Source: Gp1-AA122 sp035631655
Lineage (GTDB): Bacteria > Acidobacteriota > Terriglobia > Terriglobales > Acidobacteriaceae
DNA: 64,000 bases
NCBI GenBank assembly: GCA_035631655.1
Contig: DASQIH010000111.1
Span: 1 to 64,000 of the forward strand
Direction of reading: 5' to 3'
In this document: one piece after another, positions 15,503-24,519 of the stretch
Numbering within the stretch: position 1 is the first letter of the stretch
Layout of the letters: every line of letters starts with the position of its first letter
The notes under the pieces: generated by a model
Told to the model about the DNA's origin: nothing
Databases searched by the model: none
What the model saw: the letters and a program-made list of their open reading frames with translations, nothing else
Position numbers and translations under genes: made by a program

Positions 15503-16951
15503 ATGGTCCAAGCCAATACAGACGAAATGACGAGCGAGAAAGTCGGGCTGGGCTATTGGGCACGACGTGCGCTTGCAGAATGCGAGAAGGTTGCACACGA
15601 CTTTGATCCAGATTCGGTACATGACTTGCGCGTGGCGCTTCGCCGCTGCCGGTCGATGGCGGACGGGTTTATGCTGATCGACCCCGATCCGGGATGGAGA
15701 AAACTGAAGAAGCTGGGGAAGAGCGTATTCAGCCGACTGGGGGAACTCCGCGATGTGCAAATCATGGTCGAATGGGTTAGCCGATTGGGCCATCCAGAGG
15801 ACCCGGTTCGCAAAGCTCTTTTAGATTCGCTAAACACAAAAGAGCAACAACTCAAGAAGGACGCACAAGAAACCCTTCTCGGATTTGACCATAAGCAGTG
15901 GGAATCGCTAGCACAAAAGCTCGCAAAGCACGCTCAGAAGGTGCCTGTCGAGGGAATCGTCTTCCAACATCTCGCCGTCGAACGCTGGGAAGAGGCATAT
16001 CAGCTACACCGCCGGGCTCTGCGAAATCGGAGCCAAGTCGCGTTTCACCAGTTGAGGATCGGATTAAAGAAGTTCCGCTACACGGTGGAGAACTTTCTTC
16101 CTCAAAAACATGAGAGGTGGGGCGAGGATCTGAGAGAACTGCAGGACCTGCTGGGGGAAGTGCACGACTTGGATGTGCTCTGGACAATCCTGAGAGGCTG
16201 TTCCAATGTCAGTCGCGAAGAGCGGTTGCGCTGGCTGACAAAGATCAGGGAAGAACGCCAGCAACGGCTGGCAAAATATCGCCAGAAGATGGTAGGAGCA
16301 CACACCCTGTGGCGAGCTTGGCGGGCAGAACTGCCGAAGGGCGACACCCTGGAACGAGCAGCGTTAGAACGACTTCAAACCTGGGCGTCGTTCCTCGATC
16401 CCGATATTGAACATTCCCAACTCGTTTCCCAGCTGGCCTTGCAGCTCTATGATGGCCTAGTTCGGGACGGGATTTTTCCTGGTGGCGAGAAAACTCGGCG
16501 CATTCTCGAAGCGGCAGCCTTGTTACACGATGTGGGATATGGCAAAACTAAACGAGGACATCACAAAGCGTCCGGCCGCTTGATCCGGAGACTTGTTCCA
16601 CCACTCGGTTGGACCGCCCAAGAGTTGCGAGCCGTGGCTGCGGTCGCGCGCTATCATTCCGGTGCGTTGCCTCACTCCGACCACAAATGCCTCGCCCAAC
16701 TACCTCCGTCGGGGCGGACATCGGTAATCCGCCTGGCGGGCATCCTCCGGCTCGCGAATGCCTTTGACCTTTCCCACGAACAAAAGGTTAGACGGCTCCA
16801 CGTGGGAAGGCACAACGGAACACTGGTAGTACGGGGTGAGGGTTATGACGAACTCGGACCAACAGCCGAACGACTGGCCTCTGCCCGGTACCTATTGGAA
16901 ATCAACTGCCGGATGCCGATTCTTGTGCGATCAGAGCACGGCCAGTCGTAA
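15503..16951 (+). CDS. CHAD domain - HD domain fusion (polyphosphate-related)
   Basis: The protein has 482 residues. The N-terminal two-thirds is a CHAD domain made of two alpha-helical repeats: HDLRVALRRCRSMADG (His40) with LRDVQIMVEWVSRLG, and FHQLRIGLKKFRYTVE with LLGEVHDLDVL. CHAD domains are basic helical bundles that bind polyphosphate. The C-terminal third (about 290-482) is an HD domain of the kind found at the C terminus of Ppx/GppA exopolyphosphatases: HSQLVSQLALQLYDGL, LLHDVGYGKTKRGHHKASG and VIRLAGILRLANAFDLSH. Fusion of the two suggests a polyphosphate- or phosphonucleotide-responsive hydrolase or sensor. The N-terminal Ppx catalytic lobes are absent. Its position beside phosphatase genes fits a phosphate-storage role. 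Confidence 0.85.
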   Translation: MVQANTDEMTSEKVGLGYWARRALAECEKVAHDFDPDSVHDLRVALRRCRSMADGFMLIDPDPGWRKLKKLGKSVFSRLGELRDVQIMVEWVSRLGHPEDPVRKALLDSLNTKEQQLKKDAQETLLGFDHKQWESLAQKLAKHAQKVPVEGIVFQHLAVERWEEAYQLHRRALRNRSQVAFHQLRIGLKKFRYTVENFLPQKHERWGEDLRELQDLLGEVHDLDVLWTILRGCSNVSREERLRWLTKIREERQQRLAKYRQKMVGAHTLWRAWRAELPKGDTLERAALERLQTWASFLDPDIEHSQLVSQLALQLYDGLVRDGIFPGGEKTRRILEAAALLHDVGYGKTKRGHHKASGRLIRRLVPPLGWTAQELRAVAAVARYHSGALPHSDHKCLAQLPPSGRTSVIRLAGILRLANAFDLSHEQKVRRLHVGRHNGTLVVRGEGYDELGPTAERLASARYLLEINCRMPILVRSEHGQS

Positions 16952-17299
16952 TCGCCTGCGGTTAGAAAACCTTTGTCGTGCTCTTCGTGCTCCAGCACTT
17001 CCGCGGGCCCGGCTTTAGTGTACTCCCGCTCAAGCCGGCAGACTGTGATGAAAGCCACTCAGGAGATTTCCTTTTCAGCGTCAGACACCAGCTGTTCCAC
17101 GTCGTTCAAACAACTAACTCTGCTTTGGTTTGCCCGCGCATCAGGGTTCGGGCAAGACTCCGATTAACAATTTGTGGCGTTGGTTTTCGTATGGTGACAG
17201 ACTAAGATTTTGGACAAGCGTGAGGTCAAACACGGCAAACTCGTGAAGAGACAAATTACCGAAAATCGTTTCCAATGAATTCGTGACCTTCTAAGGACC
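16952..17299. other. Intergenic region, nothing recognised
   Basis: The region of 348 nt contains only short frames. No terminator with a T-tract, tRNA or repeat was found. It should contain the promoter of the PP2C gene. Confidence 0.35.
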
Positions 17300-19891
17300 A
17301 TGCGCGTCTTCCATTCTTTGCCAAAACCGATCCTGGCAGCACTGGCTACGATATTTGCCGCGGCTGCCATCCTCTACAGTGGTCTTTGGACCATTTATGG
17401 AAGCCGCGGAACTCCAGTCGAACTAGGCTTTGACAACAAGTACATCCTGTTTGAGCATTGCCAATTGATACAAAGCATCGCACCCGGCAGCCCGGCCGAA
17501 CGTTCGGGAATGAAACCCGGGGATTGCATTGTCAGCATCAACGGCTCTTCGCTGCAAGAAAATTCGCTGGTACGTGTATGGAACCAGCACAAGCCTGGCG
17601 ATCAAGTCGAGTTGGCGGTGCGGCGGCAGGGGGCACCAGGTTCTGTTGTGCTTCATGCGACATTTCGCGCTAGCGGTTCGGCGTCGGCAGAAGTGGGGGT
17701 GGTGCAGCATCTGGGACAAGACATCCTGCGCCTATTTCCCGTCGCTTTCCTCGCCGTGGGGTTGGCGGTTTTGTTCCTTCGCCTGGAGGATCCAAACGCC
17801 TGGCTTCTGGCTCTCATGTTTGGTGGCTTCATCGCCATACCGGCCTTTTCCAATTCATTCTTCGGTCTGCCTCCCTTATTGCGACCGTTGGCGGTAGCGT
17901 ACCGGGCAATCTTTAACAACATGGTTGCGGCGTTTTTCTATTTCTTTTTCGCGACCTTTCCTACGCGATCCCCGCTCGATCGGCGGCTTCCCTGGTTGAA
18001 GTGGCTTGCCTTGGTGCTGGGGACTGCTTTGGCTTTGCCGGTCCTGGGCGAGCCTGATGTCAGCGGAGTCGCTGGCTTAGGATGGCTGTCCGCCAGATTC
18101 GGGAAGGTGCTGGTATTGTCCTTTAACTACGGTCTGATTGTATTGGGCTTCGTCTCCTTGACATGGAACGCTCTCAGCGTCCGCTCTTCGGGAGCACGCC
18201 GCAAGATTCGAGTGATTCAATGGGGAACCCTGATAGGAGTCGTGCCGGCCACCTTGGTGCTGGCGGCCAACGACTTTTTTGGATTTCACATAACTCTCTG
18301 GATTGGCGTAACCATTGTCGTTTTGCTGTGGCTTTTCCCCCTATCCTTTGCTTATGCGGTAGTTAAGCATCGAGTGCTCGAGATCCCGGTCCTGCTGCGG
18401 AGGAGCGCGCGTTACATGCTGGTGCAACGCGGGTTTGTACTGCTGCTCGTCCTCCTGAGTGTTGCCGTAACTTTGATTTTTGCACTCTTCTTCGCGCGTT
18501 ATTTGCAGCCCCTCACGGGAGCGGCCGTGCCCGGAGGCATTGCTCTGGGAACCGTGTTCGGCACAGTCCTGCTTTGGTCGGGAGCCCGGGTCCACAAGGA
18601 CGTGGGCAGCCGGATCGACCGAGCCTTCTTCCGCAATGCCTATGACGCGCGCATCATTTTGGAGGACCTGCTGGAGAAAACCCGCACGGCGACGGATCGG
18701 AAGGAACTGGCGGCTCTGCTTGAGCAGCATCTCAAGCAGGCACTCCAGCCCAACTCTTTAGTGGTCTATCTGGAAACCAGTGACTATGAACTCTCAGCAG
18801 TGGCTGGCGATGTTCCTCCGGAATTCAAAACTATCTCCGCGACTGAAGCTACACTCGGCGAGCAAGCGCGGTACCGCCAGCCTTGGGAAGCTTCAGAAAG
18901 CGATGTGCCGACGCCGCTTTGGTTCGCGACCCTTCAGCCTGATTGCCTGGTGCCTATTCTAGGCCGTGACAGCCGGCTGGTAGGTCTTGTTGTACTAGGA
19001 CTGCGGATGTCGGAGGAACCTTATTCAAGCGAAGACAAACACCTGCTCGCATCGGTCGCAAGCCAGACTGGCATTGCCCTCGAAAGCATCCGCCTGGGTG
19101 AGAAGGTGGCTGAGCGCATTGAGGCAGAGCGCCGCGCGGTCCAGGAAATGGAGTTCGCGCGTCAGGTGCAAACCCGACTCTTCCCCCAGAAGCTGCCCGC
19201 AATGAGAACACTGGATTACACGGGAGGCTGCACTCCCGCTCGAACCGTGGGCGGCGACTATTATGATTTTCTGGAGCTTCGTCCAGGCCGCCTGGCAATG
19301 GTGCTGGCGGACATTGCCGGCAAGGGAGTGCCCGGGGCGCTGCTGATGGCAAATTTGCAAGCCAATCTGCGCAGCCAGTATGCGATGGCTCTCGATGACC
19401 TGCCGCGGTTGCTCGTCTCCGTCAACCGCCTGTTTTACCAGACCACCGACGATGCCAACTACGCTACGTTGTTTTTTGCTGATTACGACGACGAAAGCCA
19501 CCTGCTCCGTTATGCGAATTGCGGACATCTTCCCGCACTCCTGCTTCGCGCCAGCGATAGCTCGCTGCCTCACGTTTCGGGAACAGAAAGGTTGGAGTGG
19601 TTGCCTTCTACCTGCACGGTACTGGGATTATTCGAAAACTGGGAATGTGAAATTGCGGAAGTGAGGCTCGCTCCAGGCGACATGCTGATCTTCTACACCG
19701 ATGGAATCACTGAAGCCACGAGCGGTGACGGCGAGGAGTTCGGGGAATCCCGTTTGCTTGACACCCTGAGAAGCCAATCTCATCTTCCACTTCAACAGCT
19801 TCTACAAGTAGTTGTCAGTGCGGTCCGGCAATTCAGCGGTGGCGAACAGCAGGATGACATCACGCTGGTGCTTGCGCGCTGCCTGGCATAG
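17300..19891 (+). CDS. PDZ - membrane - GAF - PP2C (SpoIIE-type) phosphatase
   Basis: The protein has 863 residues. An N-terminal membrane segment (about 10-28) is followed by a PDZ domain (about 45-120; IAPGSPAERSGMKPGDCIVS), which should be outside the membrane. Several hydrophobic helices span about 140-410. A GAF-like domain lies at about 450-600, and a metal-dependent PP2C/SpoIIE phosphatase at about 610-860 (RTVGGDYYDFLEL, LADIAGKGVPGALLMANLQ, IFYTDGITEAT, QQDDITLVLAR). SpoIIE-type phosphatases dephosphorylate STAS antagonists in partner-switching systems that control sigma factors or other outputs. The PDZ could sense envelope peptides. No anti-sigma kinase gene is adjacent, so the target is unknown. 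Confidence 0.88.
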   Translation: MRVFHSLPKPILAALATIFAAAAILYSGLWTIYGSRGTPVELGFDNKYILFEHCQLIQSIAPGSPAERSGMKPGDCIVSINGSSLQENSLVRVWNQHKPGDQVELAVRRQGAPGSVVLHATFRASGSASAEVGVVQHLGQDILRLFPVAFLAVGLAVLFLRLEDPNAWLLALMFGGFIAIPAFSNSFFGLPPLLRPLAVAYRAIFNNMVAAFFYFFFATFPTRSPLDRRLPWLKWLALVLGTALALPVLGEPDVSGVAGLGWLSARFGKVLVLSFNYGLIVLGFVSLTWNALSVRSSGARRKIRVIQWGTLIGVVPATLVLAANDFFGFHITLWIGVTIVVLLWLFPLSFAYAVVKHRVLEIPVLLRRSARYMLVQRGFVLLLVLLSVAVTLIFALFFARYLQPLTGAAVPGGIALGTVFGTVLLWSGARVHKDVGSRIDRAFFRNAYDARIILEDLLEKTRTATDRKELAALLEQHLKQALQPNSLVVYLETSDYELSAVAGDVPPEFKTISATEATLGEQARYRQPWEASESDVPTPLWFATLQPDCLVPILGRDSRLVGLVVLGLRMSEEPYSSEDKHLLASVASQTGIALESIRLGEKVAERIEAERRAVQEMEFARQVQTRLFPQKLPAMRTLDYTGGCTPARTVGGDYYDFLELRPGRLAMVLADIAGKGVPGALLMANLQANLRSQYAMALDDLPRLLVSVNRLFYQTTDDANYATLFFADYDDESHLLRYANCGHLPALLLRASDSSLPHVSGTERLEWLPSTCTVLGLFENWECEIAEVRLAPGDMLIFYTDGITEATSGDGEEFGESRLLDTLRSQSHLPLQQLLQVVVSAVRQFSGGEQQDDITLVLARCLA

Positions 19892-20144
19892 CGGTTCAAC
19901 CGCACAGGCTCTGGCCACTCTGCGTGCGGTCGGCGCCCAGGTCCCGGGGGAAGTTGAAAGAAGGTTTCGGTAGAATATCCGTCCCCCACCTTCGTCTACA
20001 TGAGCAGATGGGAGAGACGCTAAAAAACGTTGGTAGAGCAAAGCACCTCCGAAGCGATCGTTCGCGACGAACCTTTTGATGACCAATATGCGGGCTCTGC
20101 AATTGACGTCAACTAGTGCGAGCTCTACAGGAAAGGACCGCAAT

Positions 20145-20377
20145 ATGGCAAAACGCGTCTGTCCCTGGTGGCTGGGATACTTCCTGGCCAGCCCGCTGCG
20201 CCGATTGTGGCGGACCCGGCCTCCACGGTGCAGCCCTACGTGCGGCAAGGAATGACTGTTCTTGAGCCCGGGCCGGGGATGGGTTTCTTCACGCTGGAGT
20301 TGGCACGCCGGGTCGGCCCGAACGGCCGCGTTCTGGCTGTGGACATCCAGCCCCGGATTGTGCACGGAAGGTTTTGA
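20145..20377 (+). pseudogene. Frameshifted, truncated class I methyltransferase
   Basis: An ATG with AAAGGA upstream opens MAKRVCPWWLGYFLASPLRR, the typical start of a small SAM-dependent methyltransferase. The continuation DPASTVQPYVRQGMTVLEPG and GMGFFTLELARRVG (SAM-binding motif I) lies in a different frame. The break is near 20200-20215, and the sequence then stops after VDIQPRIVHGRF. About half of the expected protein is missing, so this is a dead gene. Confidence 0.8.
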
Positions 20378-20455
20378 TGAACTACAGCGGTTTATATTCA
20401 ACCTTACTCCACGTAGCTAACGTGCGCGGGTCGGGCGGACGAATGCAATCAGACC

Positions 20456-21835
20456 TTAGTGGCCGGCTAGCGGCAGCCATACTTGAAAGCGCGTATCGCC
20501 CGGTTTCGAATTCACCTGAATATTTCCTTTGTGCTTTCGCACAATTCGTTGCACTGTATCGAGTCCCAGGCCGGTGCCCTCGCCCACTGCTTTGGTCGTA
20601 AAGAACGGTTCAAAAATATGGGACCGTATTTCTGGAGAGATTCCCGGCCCATTGTCACCGATCTCAACCACGACGCAGCCGTTGTCGCGATATGTGCGGA
20701 CTCGGAGTTCACCTTTCCCACTCATCGCATCAATGGCATTGTCGATGAGATTAGTCCAGACCTGATTGAGCTCGCTGCCAAATGAATTCACGAGGAATGG
20801 AACCGGCTGGTAATCCCGCTGCACTGTCACGCCCCGTTTGAGCTTGTGGTTCAAGATTGTCAAGGTCGTTTCCAGACTCTTCACCACATCGACATTTTGC
20901 ACGGGAGACTGGTCCATGTACGTGTATTCTTTGATCGCCCGGACCAGCTCAGAGATTCGCGAAGTGCTGCTCTCGATTTCCTTCAAAAGACTCGCAATCT
21001 CCACGGATGCAGCGATCCGTACGAGGGCCGCCCGCGCAGTCCCGGCATCGAGGTTCTCAAACAACGATTCAAGCGCCGCCGGCTTGATTCCTCTTTGCGC
21101 CAATTCGGCTGACAGTTGCCACAAATCATTCTGCCCATGACTTCGCAACAAAGAGTCGATCTGGTCTTCCAGGTCGCTGATGGTAAGGGCATCCGGCGGA
21201 GGCGAATCATTCTGTGTAAAAGACGATTCCAGCTTCTCGATTTCTGCTTTTTGGGTGGGGGTCAGTTCCCGCCGGCCAAGCTGGACGCTGGCTTCTTTAA
21301 TTCGGTGCAGAGTATCCCGCAACTGTGCGGCGGCGCGTTTCGCGGCGGCTGCGGGATTATTGAGTTCGTGCGCAAGACCCGCTGAAAGTTTCCCCAAGCT
21401 AGCCAGCCGGTCTCGCTGCTGTTCGAGCCGAGTCGCTTCGCGGACGCGGTCCGTCATTACTCCAACTAGACGCTTTACCAGCTCAGGCATTTTCTGCATC
21501 AGCTCTGGAAACAGCGATGAGGGAAAGCGCAGGATGCGGCCGTCGCTTATTGCTCTTCCCGTGACCGTAAATTGCTTCATGCGAGAGAAAGGCAAAGCGC
21601 CAGTGACGTCTCCTACCTTGCCGGGCATTACGATCGTTTCGCCGTTGAACTCGCCCCGCCACTCAAAATCGCCTTCAAGGAGGACAAACATCGCATCGGG
21701 CGGATCGCCTTGCTTCGCGTAGACCTCGCCTGCCTTTAGACTCAGTTCTTTTGACTGGCTGAGGAACCATACGATCTGATCTGCTGGCAATTCAGCGAAC
21801 GCCGCAAACCGCAACAGTTCTGATGGAGCTGCCAT
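20456..21835 (-). CDS. Histidine kinase with N-terminal cyclic-nucleotide-binding-type domain
   Basis: The protein has 459 residues. Residues about 15-125 are a CRP-type cNMP-binding beta-barrel (YAKQGDPPDAMFVLLEGDFE). A dimerisation/phosphoacceptor region follows with LAHELNNPAAAAKRAA, then a long helical insert and a C-terminal HATPase domain (NQVWTNLIDNAIDAMSG, VEIGDNGPGISPEI, GEGTGLGLDTVQRIVRKH). There are no membrane segments, so it senses a cytoplasmic signal. Its ATG directly abuts the stop of the upstream REC-reductase gene (TAAATG), indicating translational coupling and a shared function. Confidence 0.9.
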   Translation of the reverse strand: MAAPSELLRFAAFAELPADQIVWFLSQSKELSLKAGEVYAKQGDPPDAMFVLLEGDFEWRGEFNGETIVMPGKVGDVTGALPFSRMKQFTVTGRAISDGRILRFPSSLFPELMQKMPELVKRLVGVMTDRVREATRLEQQRDRLASLGKLSAGLAHELNNPAAAAKRAAAQLRDTLHRIKEASVQLGRRELTPTQKAEIEKLESSFTQNDSPPPDALTISDLEDQIDSLLRSHGQNDLWQLSAELAQRGIKPAALESLFENLDAGTARAALVRIAASVEIASLLKEIESSTSRISELVRAIKEYTYMDQSPVQNVDVVKSLETTLTILNHKLKRGVTVQRDYQPVPFLVNSFGSELNQVWTNLIDNAIDAMSGKGELRVRTYRDNGCVVVEIGDNGPGISPEIRSHIFEPFFTTKAVGEGTGLGLDTVQRIVRKHKGNIQVNSKPGDTRFQVWLPLAGH

Positions 21836-23506
21836 TTAGACCTTACTCAAGTACTGATGGATAAACTGCACAGCCACGGAACCTTCACCCACGCCGGAGG
21901 CGACACGCTTCACCGAGCCATGCCGGACATCCCCAACCGCAAAGATACCCGGGACATTCGTCTCAAGCAGGAATGGATCGCGATCGAGCGCCCATCCCTT
22001 CGGTCGCACGCCTTCGCGGATCAAGTCCGGGCCGGTCAGAATAAAACCGCGGTCATCTCTTTCGACCAGGCCCGCGAGCCACTCCGTTCGAGGTAGCGCG
22101 CCAATGAAGATGAACACCGAGCTGGCCGGGACGCGCTCGACTTTGTTCGTATCCGAGCACAGCACAGAAATCTCTTCTAACCTTTTGTCGCCGTGAACCT
22201 CGGCCACGCTGGCGTGGGACCAGATCTGGATATTGGGCATTTGCTGGATTTGGTCGATTAGGTATTGCGACATGGTGGCCGCGAGTCCGTCACCGCGCAC
22301 GAGGATAACGACTTTTTCGGCATATTTGGCAAAGTTCATTGCAGCCTGGCCTGCGGAATTCGCGCCGCCGACAACGTAAATGATTTCATCTTTGCACGAG
22401 AGAGCCTCAGTGGCACCGCCTCCGTAATACACTCCGGCGCCCTGCAGCTTATCTACTCCCGGCGCTTCCAAACGCCGCCACTGCACACCAGTTGCGACCA
22501 GCAGTGCATGACACGAAATTTCATTCCCATCGGCTAACTTAATAATCCTGTACGACCCTTCTGTGCGGACGCCCACGGCTTCCTGCGGCGACAAAATCTC
22601 CACTCCAAAACGCTGTGCCTGCACTACCGCTCGGCGTGCGAGATCACCTCCGCTAAGGCCGGTCGGGAAGCCAAGATAATTCTCGATCCGCGAGCTCATT
22701 CCCGCCTGACCGCCAGGTGCTTCCCGCTCGACCATGACCGTGTGCAGGCCTTCCGAAGCACCATAGACTGCAGCGGCAAGACCGGCGGGGCCTCCGCCTA
22801 TAATCGCCAAATCGTAAAAGTCGGTCTGGGCTCGCGTGCGCAGTCCGACTTTCTGCGCGATCTCCGCCGGCGCACCCTCCAGGAGCTTGGTGCCATCAGG
22901 AAACAGTACGACGGGTAGGCTCGACGCCTCCGGGCCAAGGACATCGAGAAGACGTTTGGTTTCGGGATCATTCGCGGTTAGTTCAACATCGATCCATTGA
23001 TACGGCACGTGGTTGCGGGCAAGAAAGTCGCGCAGTTCATAGCTGGGACGGGACCAACGGGTGCCGAGTACTCTTATTCCTTCAAACGCCGGCCGATACG
23101 ATGCCCGCCAATCATCGAGCAAGTCGTCAAGTTGCGGATAAAGGTTATTCTCGGGAGGATCCCAAGGCTTCATGAAAAAGTAGTTGATATTGGCTTCGTT
23201 TATGGCACTAATAGCGGCGCTGGTGTCCGCATACGCAGTGAGCAACGCACGCTTAGCGTCAGGAAAGATTTGCATTCCCTCCTGAAGAAATTCGACCCCG
23301 TTCATGTTCGGCATACGCTGATCGGCAAGCAGCAAGGCCACGCTGTCATTGCGGACCTTCAACTGCTTCAGGATATCGAGTGCCTTCTCCGGAGAGTCGC
23401 TTCCAATTACTCGATATTCGGCTCCGTACTGCGATCGCAGATCACGTTCGATGGCTCGCAGGACATCGGAATCATCATCGACGCTCAGCAAAATTGGTTT
23501 GGGCAT
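21836..23506 (-). CDS. Receiver - glutaredoxin-like - thioredoxin reductase-like fusion
   Basis: The protein has 556 residues. Residues 1-130 are a receiver domain with Asp62 (LLLADQRMPNMNG) and Lys113. Residues about 144-220 have a glutaredoxin/thioredoxin-like pattern, but the active-site CxxC is replaced (GTRWSRPSYELRDFLARN). Residues 230-556 are a thioredoxin-reductase-type FAD/NAD(P)H oxidoreductase (IIGGGPAGLAAAVYGASEG, YVVGGANSAGQAAMNFA, GIFAVGDVRHG). The reductase CxxC is also missing: the region reads YYGGGATEALSCKDE with a single Cys. Fused response regulator/thioredoxin reductase proteins are known, but without both dithiols the electron acceptor is unclear. It is transcribed just before the cNMP-kinase. 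Confidence 0.88.
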   Translation of the reverse strand: MPKPILLSVDDDSDVLRAIERDLRSQYGAEYRVIGSDSPEKALDILKQLKVRNDSVALLLADQRMPNMNGVEFLQEGMQIFPDAKRALLTAYADTSAAISAINEANINYFFMKPWDPPENNLYPQLDDLLDDWRASYRPAFEGIRVLGTRWSRPSYELRDFLARNHVPYQWIDVELTANDPETKRLLDVLGPEASSLPVVLFPDGTKLLEGAPAEIAQKVGLRTRAQTDFYDLAIIGGGPAGLAAAVYGASEGLHTVMVEREAPGGQAGMSSRIENYLGFPTGLSGGDLARRAVVQAQRFGVEILSPQEAVGVRTEGSYRIIKLADGNEISCHALLVATGVQWRRLEAPGVDKLQGAGVYYGGGATEALSCKDEIIYVVGGANSAGQAAMNFAKYAEKVVILVRGDGLAATMSQYLIDQIQQMPNIQIWSHASVAEVHGDKRLEEISVLCSDTNKVERVPASSVFIFIGALPRTEWLAGLVERDDRGFILTGPDLIREGVRPKGWALDRDPFLLETNVPGIFAVGDVRHGSVKRVASGVGEGSVAVQFIHQYLSKV

Positions 23507-23786
23507 ACGTTAGTCTCGCTGGATAAAGCGACCGCTTGAAACCTAAAGCTAAGGTTTGAATGCTTCTTTAGATTCAAACTCTCCAAAATGGTCGCACTGT
23601 AGAAAAAGTTGCCACACACAAGTAGTCTGCCCAGGCGAGGACCCTCGTTGTTTGACTTTGTGTGCTCTCGGCTTGTAGATACAGGGGCCGCAATCCTCCG
23701 GTTAAATCAGGGAATCAAACATGGAAAACTGAGTGCAAGACCGGGGGGCCGGGGCTATCAGTTGAATGGTACTGAAAACACCGGGC

Positions 23787-24482
23787 TCAATACTCGGTCG
23801 CGGCAAGATTAGCAGCCGACGCTCGTGCCGCGCGCAGCTTAGCGGCCATATTGACCAGGTCAGCGAGAGATCCAGCCTTCATCTTCTCCATCACTTTGCC
23901 ACGGTGCGCCTTAACCGTGATCTCGCTGATGCCGAGTTCGCCACCAACCTGTTTATTCAACAGGCCGGAAACCACTAACGCCATAACCTGCCGTTCGCGA
24001 GGAGTGAGCGACGCGTAACAGTTCCGGAGTTCCTGGATCTCCGCTTCGCGGCTAAGAGCGATGCGGCTGCGTTGGAGCGCCTGCCGAATGGCGTTCAGTA
24101 GCACTTCATCACTGAAAGGTTTCGTTAAGAATTCAACCGCGCCGGCCTTCATGGCTCGGACTGTCATCGGGATATCGCCGTGCCCTGTGATGAAGATGAT
24201 CGGCATGTCGGCCCGCTCGGCAGCTACACGCTGCTGCAGTTCTAGGCCGTTGAGGCCCGGAAGAGAAATGTCGAGGATGAGGCAGCTCGGAAGAGCAACT
24301 CGGGGGTGATCGAGGAATCCTTGTGCGGATGAGAAGGTCTCGGCGTGCCAGCCCTCATTCTGGATCAACAGTTCCAGCGACTCGCGCACTGAGACATCGT
24401 CATCAACGACGAATACGATCGGTGATGCGGGCGGCATGAGCGCTGACCCCACTTGATAGCTGAGTGGCTGTGCAAGGCCCAT
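23787..24482 (-). CDS. FixJ-type response regulator (REC-LuxR HTH)
   Basis: The protein has up to 231 residues; an alternative ATG at 24437 begins MPPASPIVFVVDDD and may be the true start. A receiver domain with the phospho-Asp in CLILDISLPGLNG and the Lys in EFLTKPFSD is followed by a LuxR-type HTH (LTPRERQVMALVVSGLLNKQ and ISEITVKAHRGKVMEKM). This is the FixJ/NodW layout of transcriptional activators. It lies 37 nt downstream of a receiver-only protein and near the multi-PAS kinase, its probable phosphodonor. Confidence 0.92.
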   Translation of the reverse strand: MGLAQPLSYQVGSALMPPASPIVFVVDDDVSVRESLELLIQNEGWHAETFSSAQGFLDHPRVALPSCLILDISLPGLNGLELQQRVAAERADMPIIFITGHGDIPMTVRAMKAGAVEFLTKPFSDEVLLNAIRQALQRSRIALSREAEIQELRNCYASLTPRERQVMALVVSGLLNKQVGGELGISEITVKAHRGKVMEKMKAGSLADLVNMAAKLRAARASAANLAATEY

Positions 24483-24519
24483 AGTATATCCCCAAGATTC
24501 CTTGAGAGCGGAGGATCGT

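Noticed and set aside
22997..23539. 180-codon plus-strand frame opposite the receiver-reductase gene
   Set aside because: Antisense shadow of a well-supported gene with no protein-like features.
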